A stretch of 64,000 bases of DNA, taken from assembly GCA_907164885.2 (NCBI GenBank), contig OU015490.1, positions 98,996,257-99,060,256 of the forward strand. The letters are read 5' to 3'. Position 1 is the first letter of the stretch. Every line of letters starts with the position of its first letter. Positions 32,283 through 41,942 of this stretch are shown here, in pieces. The notes below the pieces were generated by a model that worked only from the letters and a program-made list of their open reading frames with translations, was not told the DNA's origin and ran no database searches. Origin of the DNA: Dolomedes plantarius (Eukaryota; Arthropoda; Arachnida; Araneae; Dolomedidae). A program made the translations under genes and the position numbers.

Positions 32283-33570
32283 TAGAGTGGGGATTCATAA
32301 TTAGCTGCTAAAAGCTTGAACTGGGTTTCATAATTAGTTGCTAAGGCCTCAATTTTGTCAGAGTCACTAGTTAAGATACCAGAACTGGAGTTAAAGGTTG
32401 GAAGGGGCTTATGGGGTTTCCTAATTCTCTTAAGATATTGCCAAACTGAGTTATCAGTGGGAGCTAGTGACTCAATAAATTCTTTCCATTTATTATTTTT
32501 GAAATTTTTGATTTTAATTTTAACCTGATTGTCAAGATTTTTGTAATTATTAAGCATTTTGGGGTCCCGAGTTTGCTGCCAAATTTTCCTGAAATGGTTC
32601 CTATATTTAATTAGGTCAACAATATAATGGGGTAGTTTATGATAGAAATATTGGGGAGAGTGGACCTTAGCAGATTCCAGCGCGCTTTGGATGGTCTTAG
32701 TGATAGAGGTAACAGCAACGTCAATGTCATCAGGACTGTTAATATCATTAAAGGGTGGGGAGGAGTTGTTAACAAATTTAGTGAAGGACTGCCAATTAGT
32801 ATGATAAGGAGAAATGATAGAAGGGAGCACGGGATTGCAGTTAATGTCAAGTTTAACAGGTAAGTGGTCAGAGGATAAATCATTAATAGTATTAATCTCA
32901 TACAGATAGTGAATGTTGTTTAAAACGGCAAAGTCAATGATGGATTGGGAGCCTGAAACACCAAGCCTGGTGGGATAAAGTGGGAAAGCAATATCAACAG
33001 AGTTATCAATTGAGTAGAAATTAATTTTAGTACTATATCTGGTTACTGAACGGTCATTCTGGCAGTTCCAACGGGGGTGGTGAGCGTTAAAGTCACCAAA
33101 AAGTATAACTTTATGGTCAAGATTAAAAAGTTGAGAAAGTTCATTAGTTACGGTCTACCATCGATAATTCTTAAGTAAGTGGAAACAAGGGTGAGAGTAG
33201 TACTAGAGTTTATCCAAATTTTAACAATTGTGTTTTCAATGGTATGTAAGTTAATACTGGGGAGATGGTTATGTTTAATATTCCGTTTGACATAGATCGC
33301 CGTGCCACCGAAATGTAGGGGAGCGTTAGTATTAGGGTCAAGGCGGGGAGTGAAGTACAGACTGTAGTTTTGAATTTTAAGAGTTCTGGGGGTGGGACAC
33401 TTCACCTCCTGTACCAGAATAAGATCAACGGGGTTCATAATAACAAACTCCCGAAGCTCATGAATACGTGTACGCAAGCCATCAGCATTCCAGCTCAGAA
33501 CAGAAATTGCAGAGAAGAAGTAGAGGGGAGCATTAAGGGGCAGAAGAGGTGGCTGCCTCTTGTGAGGCAA
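32283..33570 (-). pseudogene. Jockey LINE endonuclease and linker, frameshifted
   Basis: The N-terminus reads ISVLSWNADGLRTRIHELRE (catalytic N) and DLILVQEVKCPTPRTLKIQN (catalytic E), then GGTAIYVKRNIKHN. Further along HRPRWNCQNDRS-like and LSSDHLPVKLD blocks are split across frames (33150-32830). The linker ORF 32830-32282 shows FRKIWQQTRDPKMLNNYKNL, the region preceding RT in jockey elements. Confidence 0.85.
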
Positions 33571-33849
33571 CAGAAAGAACGTTATTTATAGACGGTGAGT
33601 AAAGTTTATTAACTAAGTAATTAAAATCTGGTATATTCATTTCGTAACAGAGTTGTTTAATTTCTTTAAGAACATCCCTAATTTTTAAAAGTTTATTAGT
33701 GTGCCGTCAAGGTTTCCCATTGGCGTTACTCTAGAGGTTGGAGTTTCAATTGTAGAATTAGCAGGAGTTACAATATTAGTGGTTTGTTCAGTCGTTATAG
33801 TGGGACAAGGGGAGTTATTGGGCTGAACAGCCTGGCTGTAAGAAATTGT

Positions 33850-34175
33850 TCAATTAACGGGTTTGCTAGCAAAGGTATTTCCTGAGTTTGTTGGGACAAT
33901 TAGTTGGGGAGTATAATTACCGGCTTTGGCCGCTTCTTTTATGGTCTTAATTTGGTTACGTCTAATTTTTACCTGTTCCGGGTGAGCACTGCAACCACGA
34001 TAGTTTGATGGGTGGTCACCATTGAAATTAGCACATTTTGCTGGGGTGTCACGTGGTTTAGTACAGGCTGCTGATGAGTGTGCACAGCACACTTCATACA
34101 GACAGGCTGTAGAAGGCAAACTTCACTACTATGGTGGAAGTTTTGGCAGTTGAAGCATTGCTTGGTACCTTTGAA
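33850..34175 (-). pseudogene. Jockey LINE ORF1, C-terminal zinc knuckles
   Basis: CFNCQNFHHSSEVC and CMKCAVHTHQQPV, then after a frameshift near 34080 CTKPRDTPAKCANFNGDHPS and NYRGC, give the three CCHC knuckles typical of jockey gag. The upstream part is absent because the element is truncated at 34175. Confidence 0.85.
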
Positions 34176-34186
34176 CCCGTGGAAGC

Positions 34187-34580
34187 TATTCTCATCCGAG
34201 TGAGCGTTTCGAGAATTTGAAAAGCTTTGTAAAGACACATTATCAAGTAAGCTTCGATTTAACTCTGCACTTTGCTTTGTCGTTGCTATATGTTTTTTTT
34301 GCCCAAAAATTCCATTTAACGATTTTTTCGAGGTATTGTTCGAAGTTTTCAAAATCACTTTCGATTTCTTCTGAGTTAGAACCTTTTGCAATTCTGCATC
34401 CGCGAGCTTTAATGCTTCAGATCGATCAGAAAGTTTTTCTAATTCGTCTTCTTATTGATCTGCTAAAATAGCATCATCCAGTTTTTCGATTTCTGTTTTT
34501 ATTCTTTTCAAAATCTTGGTGACCGCCTTTCTTAATCCACTACGCATCTTTTTCAGTTTATTAATATCGGTTTCAGACAT
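34187..34580 (-). pseudogene. Pao B gag, N-terminal part
   Basis: ATG at about 34580 (-) begins MSETDINKLKKMRSGLRKAV, continuing as a charged coiled-coil-like region (IEKLDDAILADQ, stop, EDELEKLSDRSEALKLADAE). It ends where the LINE inserted. The reading frame resumes at 29941 in KISIPKF. Confidence 0.7.
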
Positions 34581-34636
34581 ATTTTAGTGTTCGGTTTACT
34601 TATTCAAATTATCTATTATTTTAACTCTCCTTGGCG

Positions 34637-34654
34637 TCCCTGTCTCGAGCGCCA
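34637..34654 (-). promoter_or_regulatory. Pao B primer-binding site
   Basis: TGGCGCTCGAGACAGGGA on - begins with TGG, lies about 60 nt before the gag ATG and directly follows the presumed LTR end, as expected of a tRNA primer site. The tRNA was not identified. Confidence 0.5.
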
Positions 34655-34687
34655 GATATTTTACTTTCTATTCGACTTGCTTAGTTA

Positions 34688-35271
34688 TCTTTACTTATAT
34701 AAAAGGCTAGAGTAGAAAAAGTGTAGGTAACCATTCCGGGACGGACCAAGTTGGGAACATCTTAACATTGCGACGCCATTTTCTGAAATTTTTCTTGAAA
34801 AGTAATACCACAAAAGTTACATATTTTGAAAGCCCTTTAAAAAATATGAAAATATCAAGTGAACACCCTAGCTCAAAACCGTCAAAATATGCATTGAAAA
34901 GAATCATTTATTCAATTGAGTCATTCACTTGAATTTCGAATTCATTCTACTCAATGGTTTTTCTTATTCCCTTTAAATAACTACATTTTTAATGCTTAAT
35001 TTGAATGTTAATTAAATTGTGTTTCACGTTTTATTTTTGTTTTATTTTATTGTTGTTTACTGCTGTTTAAGTATCGTTTTCAGCAATGCCTGCTGTGTGG
35101 TGAGTCATTCACTTTTGAAACAGTTTTGGTTTAGTTTTGATTTAGTTTAGTTTTGTTTTGTTGTTTACTGCTGTTTGAGTACAGTTTTCAGCAATACCCG
35201 ATGAAAATGATGAATCACCTCTTGAAACGCTGATCAACATTCCGTCATTTTTGACGGGGGTTATATACTAG
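34688..35271 (+). mobile_element. Non-autonomous Helitron 1 of a tandem pair
   Basis: It begins A|TCTTTACTTATATAAAAGG and ends with a hairpin CCGTCA-TTTT-TGACGG (35242-35257) followed 10 nt later by CTAG (35268-35271). No coding. It lies in the Pao B 5' LTR region. Confidence 0.8.
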
Positions 35272-35451
35272 TCTATCTATACGTATATATAAAACGCGTA
35301 GGTATGCGGCACAAAACTCGACGATATTTCTACACTCCGAAATGGCAACGGCTGCAACTACCGGATGTAAACATTAGCGGCCGTCGGCAATTTAAAACCG
35401 CGTGTGTATAGTGGCGGCATTTGTTACAACCGCTGATCTTTTGACAAACTA

Positions 35452-36854
35452 CACTGCTGGCCACTGTAAATGCAACACCCTGAAGGAAACATGCAAATAA
35501 CATGAAATTTACAAAATGCATTAGCGGTGAAATATGCAAATGCTTAGGATTTCAGCGCAGACGCACACCACGCGCGCCTGTGGCGCCACTTCAAAGCGCT
35601 ATTTAAGGCTTGGAGATTTCGACGATTTCAAGTTCGGCAATTGTGTTTTTCTTGTTTTTTCAAAAAAACGATCAATTATGCCTCGTCGAAAACAGCGATC
35701 ATCTTTTGATCAAGTATCCGAGTTCGACAGAGGAAGGATAGTGGCCTACCGAGATTGTGGATTATCTTTCAGGGAAATTGGTAGTCGTGTTGGACGAAAC
35801 CAAACAACTGTAATGCGGATATGTGATCGTTGGATGCAGGAGGGTACGACGGACCGAAGTGTTCGATCGCATCCACCTCAGCGCACCACTTCATGTGATG
35901 ACAGGCAAATTGTGCGCATGGCAGTGACAGATCGCTCAGTCACATCACGAACCATAGCACAGCACATGCAGTCTGTAACGCATCATCCAGTGTCTACGCG
36001 TACCATTCGACGCCGTTTACAGCAGAGTGGTCTGTCCGCAAGACGTCCATTGCTTTGTTTACCCTTGACGCAGAACCACAGACGTCTCCGCCGCCAATGG
36101 TGCGATGACAGAAGGATGTGGACGGCAGAATGGAATGAAATTGTCTTTACTGACGAGTCACGCTTCTGTCTGCAACACCACGATGGTCGCATTCGAGTCT
36201 GGAGACACCGTGAAGAAAGGATGCTGAACAGCTGCGTTATGCACCGCCACACTGGTCCTGCACCGGGTATTATGGTATGGGGCGGTATTGGATATCACTC
36301 TCGCACACCTCTAGTACGCATTGCCGGTACTTTAAACAGTCAGCGCTACATCTCCGAGGTGTTGGAGCCAGTTGTCCTTCCTTACCTTCAGGGCTTGCCC
36401 ACAGCCATATTTCAACAGGATAATGCGCGACCACACGTGGCACGCATTGTCCAACGGTTCTTCGTCAATCGCCAGATTGAATTGCTTCCCTGGCCGCCTC
36501 GCTCTCCGGATCTTTCGCCGATAGAAAACATGTGGTCCATGGTTGCTCTACGATTGACCCTGATTCCATCCCCAGCTGCCACAGCAGATCAACTTTGGCA
36601 ACGTGTGGAAGCTGCTTGGTCTGCTGTACCCCAAGAACTCATCCAAAGTCTCTTTGAATCAACTCCGAGGCGTGTGGCAGCGGTGATCTCCAACAATGGC
36701 GGCTACTCTGACTACTGATTTTGGCAGGAACCACACTTCACAGAAGTCTATAAATTTAATCATTTGATACTTCGTCAACATGTTATCTACAAAATAAATT
36801 TTGTTGTGATATCTCTTGTCTTTCTTGGTGTTGCAATTTGGGTGGCCAGCAGTG
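35452..36854 (+). mobile_element. Tc1-like transposon, structurally complete
   Basis: The 1403-bp element has 28-bp inverted repeats (CACTGCTGGCCAC.. at both ends, about 4 mismatches) ending in ..GCAACACC, flanked by TA (35450-35451 and 36855-36856). It carries an uninterrupted transposase. It split the Helitron helicase gene, so it is the youngest layer here. Confidence 0.95.
35678..36718 (+). CDS. Tc1-like transposase, intact (346 aa, DD34E)
   Basis: The enzyme cuts and pastes its own element at TA sites, acting in the nucleus. The ORF from ATG 35678 begins MPRRKQRSSFDQVSEFDRGR; an upstream in-frame start would add 48 residues but this Met is the family start. Residues 14-120 hold two helix-turn-helix parts (GLSFREIGSRVGRNQTTVMR; TIRRRLQQSGLSARRP) with a basic linker. 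The catalytic core shows VFTDESRFCL, IFQQDNARPH and DLSPIENMW; exactly 34 residues lie between the second D and E. Length and motifs are those of a full Tc1 transposase and I see no stop or frameshift, so it may still be active. The terminal repeats are also present. Confidence 0.95.
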   Translation: MPRRKQRSSFDQVSEFDRGRIVAYRDCGLSFREIGSRVGRNQTTVMRICDRWMQEGTTDRSVRSHPPQRTTSCDDRQIVRMAVTDRSVTSRTIAQHMQSVTHHPVSTRTIRRRLQQSGLSARRPLLCLPLTQNHRRLRRQWCDDRRMWTAEWNEIVFTDESRFCLQHHDGRIRVWRHREERMLNSCVMHRHTGPAPGIMVWGGIGYHSRTPLVRIAGTLNSQRYISEVLEPVVLPYLQGLPTAIFQQDNARPHVARIVQRFFVNRQIELLPWPPRSPDLSPIENMWSMVALRLTLIPSPAATADQLWQRVEAAWSAVPQELIQSLFESTPRRVAAVISNNGGYSDY

Positions 36855-36856
36855 TA

Positions 36857-36994
36857 TGTTTAGACCTATCAAATCCAGTGTTTAGGCATGGATACTTGTA
36901 TGTAGGTTTGTCTAGAGTCCGTTCTTTTGATTCTGTCACTATAGTATCTCCTACTTTTGAAATACTCAACTGTGTATATCAAGAAGTTTTATGA
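36857..36994 (+). pseudogene. Helitron (Pif1-like) helicase C-terminus
   Basis: LCLDLSNPVFRHGYLYVGLS followed by RVRSFDSVTIVSPTFEIL and a stop contains helicase motif VI (YVGLSRVR) and the usual Helitron ending. The upstream piece (to 35450) is separated by the Tc1. Everything N-terminal (Rep domain and motifs I-V) is missing. Confidence 0.8.
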
Positions 36995-37571
36995 ATATCA
37001 TAGTTGTAATCCACACTATAATTTAGTACTTGCTTAATTTTTACTCCATTTTAAAAGTGAAGATATTTTCCCAACAATTTATTATTTGATATGATTAAGT
37101 GTAGATATCTGCATTGTGAACAGTAGTACATACAGAGAGTAATGTAATTCACATCATATTTTAGTACTTGCTAAATTTTTACTCCATTTTTTAAGTGAAA
37201 AAAATTTTCCCCAACAATTTCTTATTTGATGTAATGATAAAGTGTAGATATCTTAATTCTGAAACTTGTACATACAGAGAGGGATGTAATTTTTAAAATC
37301 ATTGGTGTTGGGTTTCTCAATCTTATCTTTAACTCTGTTCTGAGGTAATGAAATTCACATTTTTTTAATCATGGATTTTTTAGAATCAGCATTATAGTGA
37401 ATTTAGCAAGGATTATAATTTTTTTGGCTGAGCTCCCACTACTCCTTAACAACGTATATTTATGATGACAGGTAATGGTAACATTCCTTACATAGGTTAC
37501 TTTCAATTGAGTTGTTTTGCAAAAGAAAATATAAAACCAAAAAGCGACCATGCTGGTCGCGCAGCGGCTAG

Positions 37572-38005
37572 TAGAATCAAAAATAAGGTAATAGACTTAC
37601 CTTTCTCAGGGGTGCCACAAGAGCGTGAATCAGTTAGATGCGTAGCATATAGAAATACTCCTTCGCAATCACTATTTATTCCACATTATCATCTTGACTA
37701 AATAAAATTACAAAAGGTTATTAAAAACCGTACACATTTACATTTATGTTTAAGAATATCTAAATAAGGACTCCATCGAAATATATGTTCTTATTTGGAT
37801 CCTCATCGTTCGTTTTTAATCAGAGTTAAATTAATATTTGGCGCGCGATTACACATACCATAAAGTTTAGATTATTAGAAATTAGCAATTTATAAATTAA
37901 ATAACACTAGATTAACGAATGACAGCCATATAATAACAAAACAACATTTAATTAAAGAAATACGTAATAAAATTTATTAAAAAGGAATACAGCTGAAGCT
38001 GGAGG
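37572..38005 (-). other. Possible remainder of the Pao B 5' LTR, then unassigned DNA
   Basis: If the Helitron pair landed in the Pao B LTR, the rest of that LTR should start here. The sequence is non-coding and AT-rich and no LTR partner is present to test this. No other feature seen. Confidence 0.3.
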
Positions 38006-38182
38006 CCGGACATAGCCAGGCAGACACGCGAGGGACAGAGCGCAGAGTGCTATATGGGGAAAAAATGTCCAACCGCATAGCTTCGGGTTACCGTAAAGTT
38101 TTTTCGCCAATTAGTGAAGAAAACAGTTCCTTATCGCTTGAAACAGTTCTTTATAGCTCGGCTGGCGTAGCGATCCGCTGCA
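38006..38182 (-). repeat. Gypsy 1 LTR-like direct repeat (3' side)
   Basis: Shares CCGGACATAGCCAG, GTGCTATATGGGGAAAAA, GCATAGCTTCGGGTTACCGT and TCGGCTGGCGTA with 43853-44032. On - it is preceded by a purine-rich tract GCGGAAGGAG, a plausible polypurine tract. The ends are not TG..CA on both sides, so the LTR limits are uncertain. Confidence 0.65.
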
Positions 38183-38391
38183 CACTCCTTCCGCAGTGTC
38201 ATTGAAAATGGACATAACGATGAGGGGGGCCGAACAAGTCACCCAGAGCGGGTTGTTTGTATGTTCGGTGGTGTATCGGCACACTGAGAAGTACGGGTTG
38301 TTTGCATATTCAGTGATGAATTAGCACGCTGAGAAGTAGAGGAATTGTGTATGGCTATAAAAGCCGGTTTGAGGCGATCGATGGAGATTGT

Positions 38392-40017
38392 TCATGTGGC
38401 TCCCTTAATCTCCAGATCAAAGGTTTTCTCTCGTCTTAGGAGTACTTTGTAAGGTCCATCATACGGGGCTTGGAGGGGTTTTCGTACGCCGTCATGGTGA
38501 ACAAATACATGTGAGCTCACGTTGAGGTGAGGGTGCACAAAAATCGCTCTCTGTCCATGGCAGGATGTTGGAACTGGTCTCATTGTTGCAAAATGGCTTT
38601 TTAAGTCCTCCACAAGTTGTTTGGATGAGGAATCAACCGGCGTTGGGTCGAAGAACTCTCCGGAGAGTTGCAGAGACTTTCCGTACACCAGTTCAGCGGT
38701 CGTCGCACCGAGATCCTCTTTGAAGACGGAACGGAAACCTAGCAGCAAGGTGGGCAGTGCTGTAGTCCACTGGTCTGTGTTGTAGGCTTTCAGTGCTGCC
38801 TTCAATGGGCGGTGGAATTCCTCGATGAGGCCATTTGCCTGGGGATGGTACGGGGAAGCTCTGCTTTTCTTTATGACTAGTAGCTGAGAAAGGGCACGAA
38901 ATAAATCTCTTTCAAACTGCCTGCCCTGGTCAGTGGTGATGCGGACAGGACAGCCGAATCTAGCAATCCAGTGGGTAAAAAACTTCTGCTCTTCTGTCTG
39001 TGAAGTGATGTCTGGGATTGGGACAGCCTCTGGCCACCGTGTGCATCTATCTATCATAGTTAAACAATAATAATTTCTTTGGGAAGGAGGGAGAGGACCG
39101 ACAAGGTCGAGATGTATGTGTTCGAACCTCTGTGATTGGTCTGAAAATTTCCCTACTGGGGTTTTTGTATGGCGGGTTATATTTGACTTTTGGCATGGAA
39201 TGCAATGCCTAGCCCATTCGGTACAATCTTTTCGAATAGAAGGCCAAACAAATCTGGATCGAATTAATTTTGACGTACTGCGAATACCAGGATGAGATAA
39301 ATTATGTAAGGATGAAAACATTTTCTGCCGAAATGGTCCAGGAACGAAAGGACGTGCAGTACCCGTTGATAGGTCACAATAAATAGGTGTTTCCACTTCT
39401 GGTAAAGTTATTGTTTTGAATTGTAAAATTTCAGAGTTATTGATTAAATTTTTTAGCTCTGGATCGATTTGTTGCGCTTGAGCAATTTCCCTGTAATCTA
39501 TGGGGTTCGGCCTGGATATAGCGTCTATCCGTGAAAGCGCATCTGCCGGGATATTTTCTGAACCTTTTATGTGATGAATATCAGTTGTAAACTGGGATAT
39601 GAAATCCAATTGCCTAGACTGTCTTGGAGAGGATTTGTCTGAGCGTTGCAGGAAACCGTAAGTTAGTGGCTTGTGATCCGTATATAAGGAAAAATTTCTC
39701 GCCTCGAACATATGCCTAAAATGCTTGATGGCAGCATATGCTGCTAATAGCTCTCTGTCATATGCGCTATAGTTCTGTTCTGTTGGGGAAAGTTTACGGG
39801 AGAAAAATGCGAGGGATTGTAATGCCCTGTCCACTACCTGTGACAAGGTCCCTCCAATTGCAAAGTCAGATGCATCGACTTGTAAAATCAGTTTGGCATC
39901 CGGTTTCGGGTGTGCCAGTAGAACCGAGTTTGATATGATTTGTTTGCAAATTTGGAACTCTTCGTTAGCTTTATCTGACCACTCCAATTTTGTTTTATCA
40001 TTTTTCTTTGCCCCCAT
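38392..40017 (-). pseudogene. Gypsy 1 RNase H and integrase
   Basis: The 541-codon ORF has RNase H (LQVDASDFAIGGTLSQVV, YDRELLAAYAAIKHFRHMFE, LYTDHKPLTY), an integrase zinc finger (HNLSHPGIRS..C..CQKS) and the DDE core ([36 protein letters not shown]). The E lies in GLIEEFHR, where VERFHR is usual. The C-terminus ends with VHHDGVRKPLQAPYDGPYKV. It is open throughout but separated from RT by one frameshift near 40010. Confidence 0.9.
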
Positions 40018-41055
40018 TTAAATAAGAAGTTAAATGTACCTGATTTTTTGCTATATTCGGTAAAAATCTACGAAAAAAATTCAAAAATCCCAAAAATCGC
40101 TGAAGTTCTTTAACCGTTTTGGGTTGTGGATAGTTGATGATCGGTTTAACTTTATCAGGTAAAGGTGTGGTGCCATTACTAGTGATTAAATGTCGTAAAA
40201 AGGGAATCTCTGGTGCACCAAATATACACTTTGAAACATTTATGGTTAGTCCATATGCATTTAATCTCTCAAGTACAATTCGTAAATCATCCTTATGCTC
40301 TTCTTCAGTGGTACTAAATATTAAAATATCGTCCAAATAAACATAGCAAAATTTGAGCTCGCCAAGGATTTTGTTCATAATTCGCTGGAATGTCTGTGCT
40401 GCTCCGCACAGCCCAAAATTTAAATATGGGAACTCAAATAACCCAAACGGGGTGAAGACTGCAGTTTTCTGTATATGCTCCGTATGCATTGGTATATGGA
40501 AGTAGGCCCTAACAATGTCAAGTTTTGAAAAAATGTTTTTACCATGGAGTGCATTAGAAAAGTCTTGTATGTGTGGTATGGGATAACGGTCCGGTACAGT
40601 GCGAGCATTTAATTTCCTATAGTCCCCGACAGGGCGAATGCTACTTGAATTTTTTGAAACAACATGGAGAGGTAATGACCATGGGGATTTAGATGGCCGG
40701 CAAATGCCTTGGTGCATCATAAACTGAAATTCCTTTTTCACCGCCTCGTATAATTCCGGATTTAGCCGTCTATGTTTACTGTGAATTGGAAGGCCAGTTT
40801 TTTCAATGTAGTGTACCGTGTTATGTTTAACAGGCTTTACGCTGGAGGCTACTTTTGTTAACTCTGGGAATTCTGTAATATTCTGTGGTGTACTGAATCA
40901 CCAGAAATAAGTTTTACGGAAAAATAATTTGAAGATTTTGACATTTTCCCAGGTTGGCTAAGTTTAGTGACATTGTCTATCAGTTTGCGCCGTTTAATGT
41001 ATGTGCCTACCTTTTGGGCGCTTTTTTTTAAAAATAGGAAATTTTTATGAAACAC
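39998..41055 (-). pseudogene. Gypsy 1 reverse transcriptase
   Basis: Motifs: [56 protein letters not shown] (motif A), [12 protein letters not shown] (YLDD, motif C) and [17 protein letters not shown]. The N-terminal part (41055-40860, KLIDNVTKL) is offset by a frameshift at about 40880. [11 protein letters not shown] replaces the usual GLRNAAQTFQR. Confidence 0.88.
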
Positions 41056-41174
41056 AAGTGTTTTTAGTTAGAACAGGGAATAAAACTATGAATTGAAAAA
41101 AAGTTAATGGAATTTTCATTAACTTTTCAAATTTCTTTTCAATAAACTTTTCCATAAACTTTTCAAAAAACTTT

Positions 41175-41942
41175 TCAATAATCTCCCTTGCGGTCACCAG
41201 AGCGCCCGCGAGAAAAATTGCGCTGTTTCTTTGTGTTCCCCTGAAAACGGTCTCTGCTCCGATCGCGGAAGAGCCGTTCTATTTGTTTACTCAAAGCGAC
41301 TATCTCCCTTCGAAGAGCACTAAATTCGTCGGGGGAGGAAACGCGCGGGGTACTTTCGACATTCTTTGTTACGAAGACAGCTGCGGTGGTTTGCCCGACA
41401 GTGAAAACGCTGCTGTCCATTGGAGAAACGCGGACCTCGAAGATTTTGTCCGCCATTTTGGCTAAATTGTCTAGGGATTCTGAGCTAAGAGATAAAATAG
41501 CTTGCATTTCAGATGGAAGTCTCTGCAGCCATAATGACTTGAGGAAATCGTCGTTAATGCCGTTATACCCTAATTCTCACATCTTTCGTAATAAATGGGA
41601 CGGTTTATCATCGCCCAAATGTAGCTCTTATATTAACCTACGAATTTGCTCGTTTTCCGAAGCTGAAAATTCGGCTATCAATCTAGTTTTTAGAGTTTCG
41701 TATTTTTCCGTAGCGGGAGGTGTGAACAAAATATCGGAAACCATGGATAAAGTTTCGGGATCGATGGAAGCGACAAGATGATTGAATTTCGTGATGTCGT
41801 TTGTGATTTTGGCTAATGCAAAATTGCTCTCGACCTGGATAAACCATAACTTAATGTTGGTTTTCCACAGTGGCGGAATTTTTGCGGAAAGGTGGGATAC
41901 ATGTGATTCTGTATTCGCAGCGTGATCATCCGATCCAGTCAT
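41175..41942 (-). pseudogene. Gypsy 1 gag
   Basis: MTGSDDHAANTESHVSHLSA, PPLWKTNIKLWFIQVESNF and LVASIDPETLSMVSDIL are a Gypsy capsid of the same kind as Gypsy 2. A frameshift near 41610 links to LSLSSESLDNLAKMADKIFE and an arginine-rich tail (RDRFQGNTKKQRNFSRGRS). The CCHC knuckle is absent. Confidence 0.82.

Larger units (their letters stand above)
29953..34175 (-). mobile_element. Jockey-type LINE, copy B, 5'-truncated, inserted in Pao B gag
   Basis: An 11-bp target duplication CCCGTGGAAGC flanks it exactly (29942-29952 and 34176-34186). The 3' end (left) is a short tandem repeat (ACATGG)n, and the 5' end (right) begins inside ORF1 at the zinc knuckle. That is how a 5'-truncated LINE inserted by target-primed reverse transcription should look. 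It contains partial ORF1, endonuclease, and an almost complete RT. Confidence 0.93.
24970..34600 (-). mobile_element. BEL/Pao LTR retrotransposon fragment B, host of a nest of insertions
   Basis: On - the parts run in order: primer-binding site (34654-34637), gag start (34580-34187), gag middle (29941-29044), gag end/protease/RT (26737-24975). Between these blocks are a LINE (29953-34175) and a hAT element (26746-29035), each with matching target duplications, so the blocks belong to one original element. It stops inside RT near 24970 where it abuts Pao A. Its 5' LTR is cut by Helitrons about 30 bp before the PBS. Confidence 0.8.
35272..37571 (+). mobile_element. Helitron 2 of the pair, with helicase remnant and nested Tc1
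   Basis: The left end TCTATCTATACGTATATATA starts at the very next base after Helitron 1. The right end has a perfect hairpin GCGACCA-TGC-TGGTCGC (37544-37560), then GCAGCGG and CTAG|T (37568-37571). A helicase C-terminus (36857-36994) marks it as derived from an autonomous Helitron. A Tc1 element occupies 35452-36854. A degenerate 138-bp tandem repeat follows the helicase (about 37020-37290). Confidence 0.88.
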
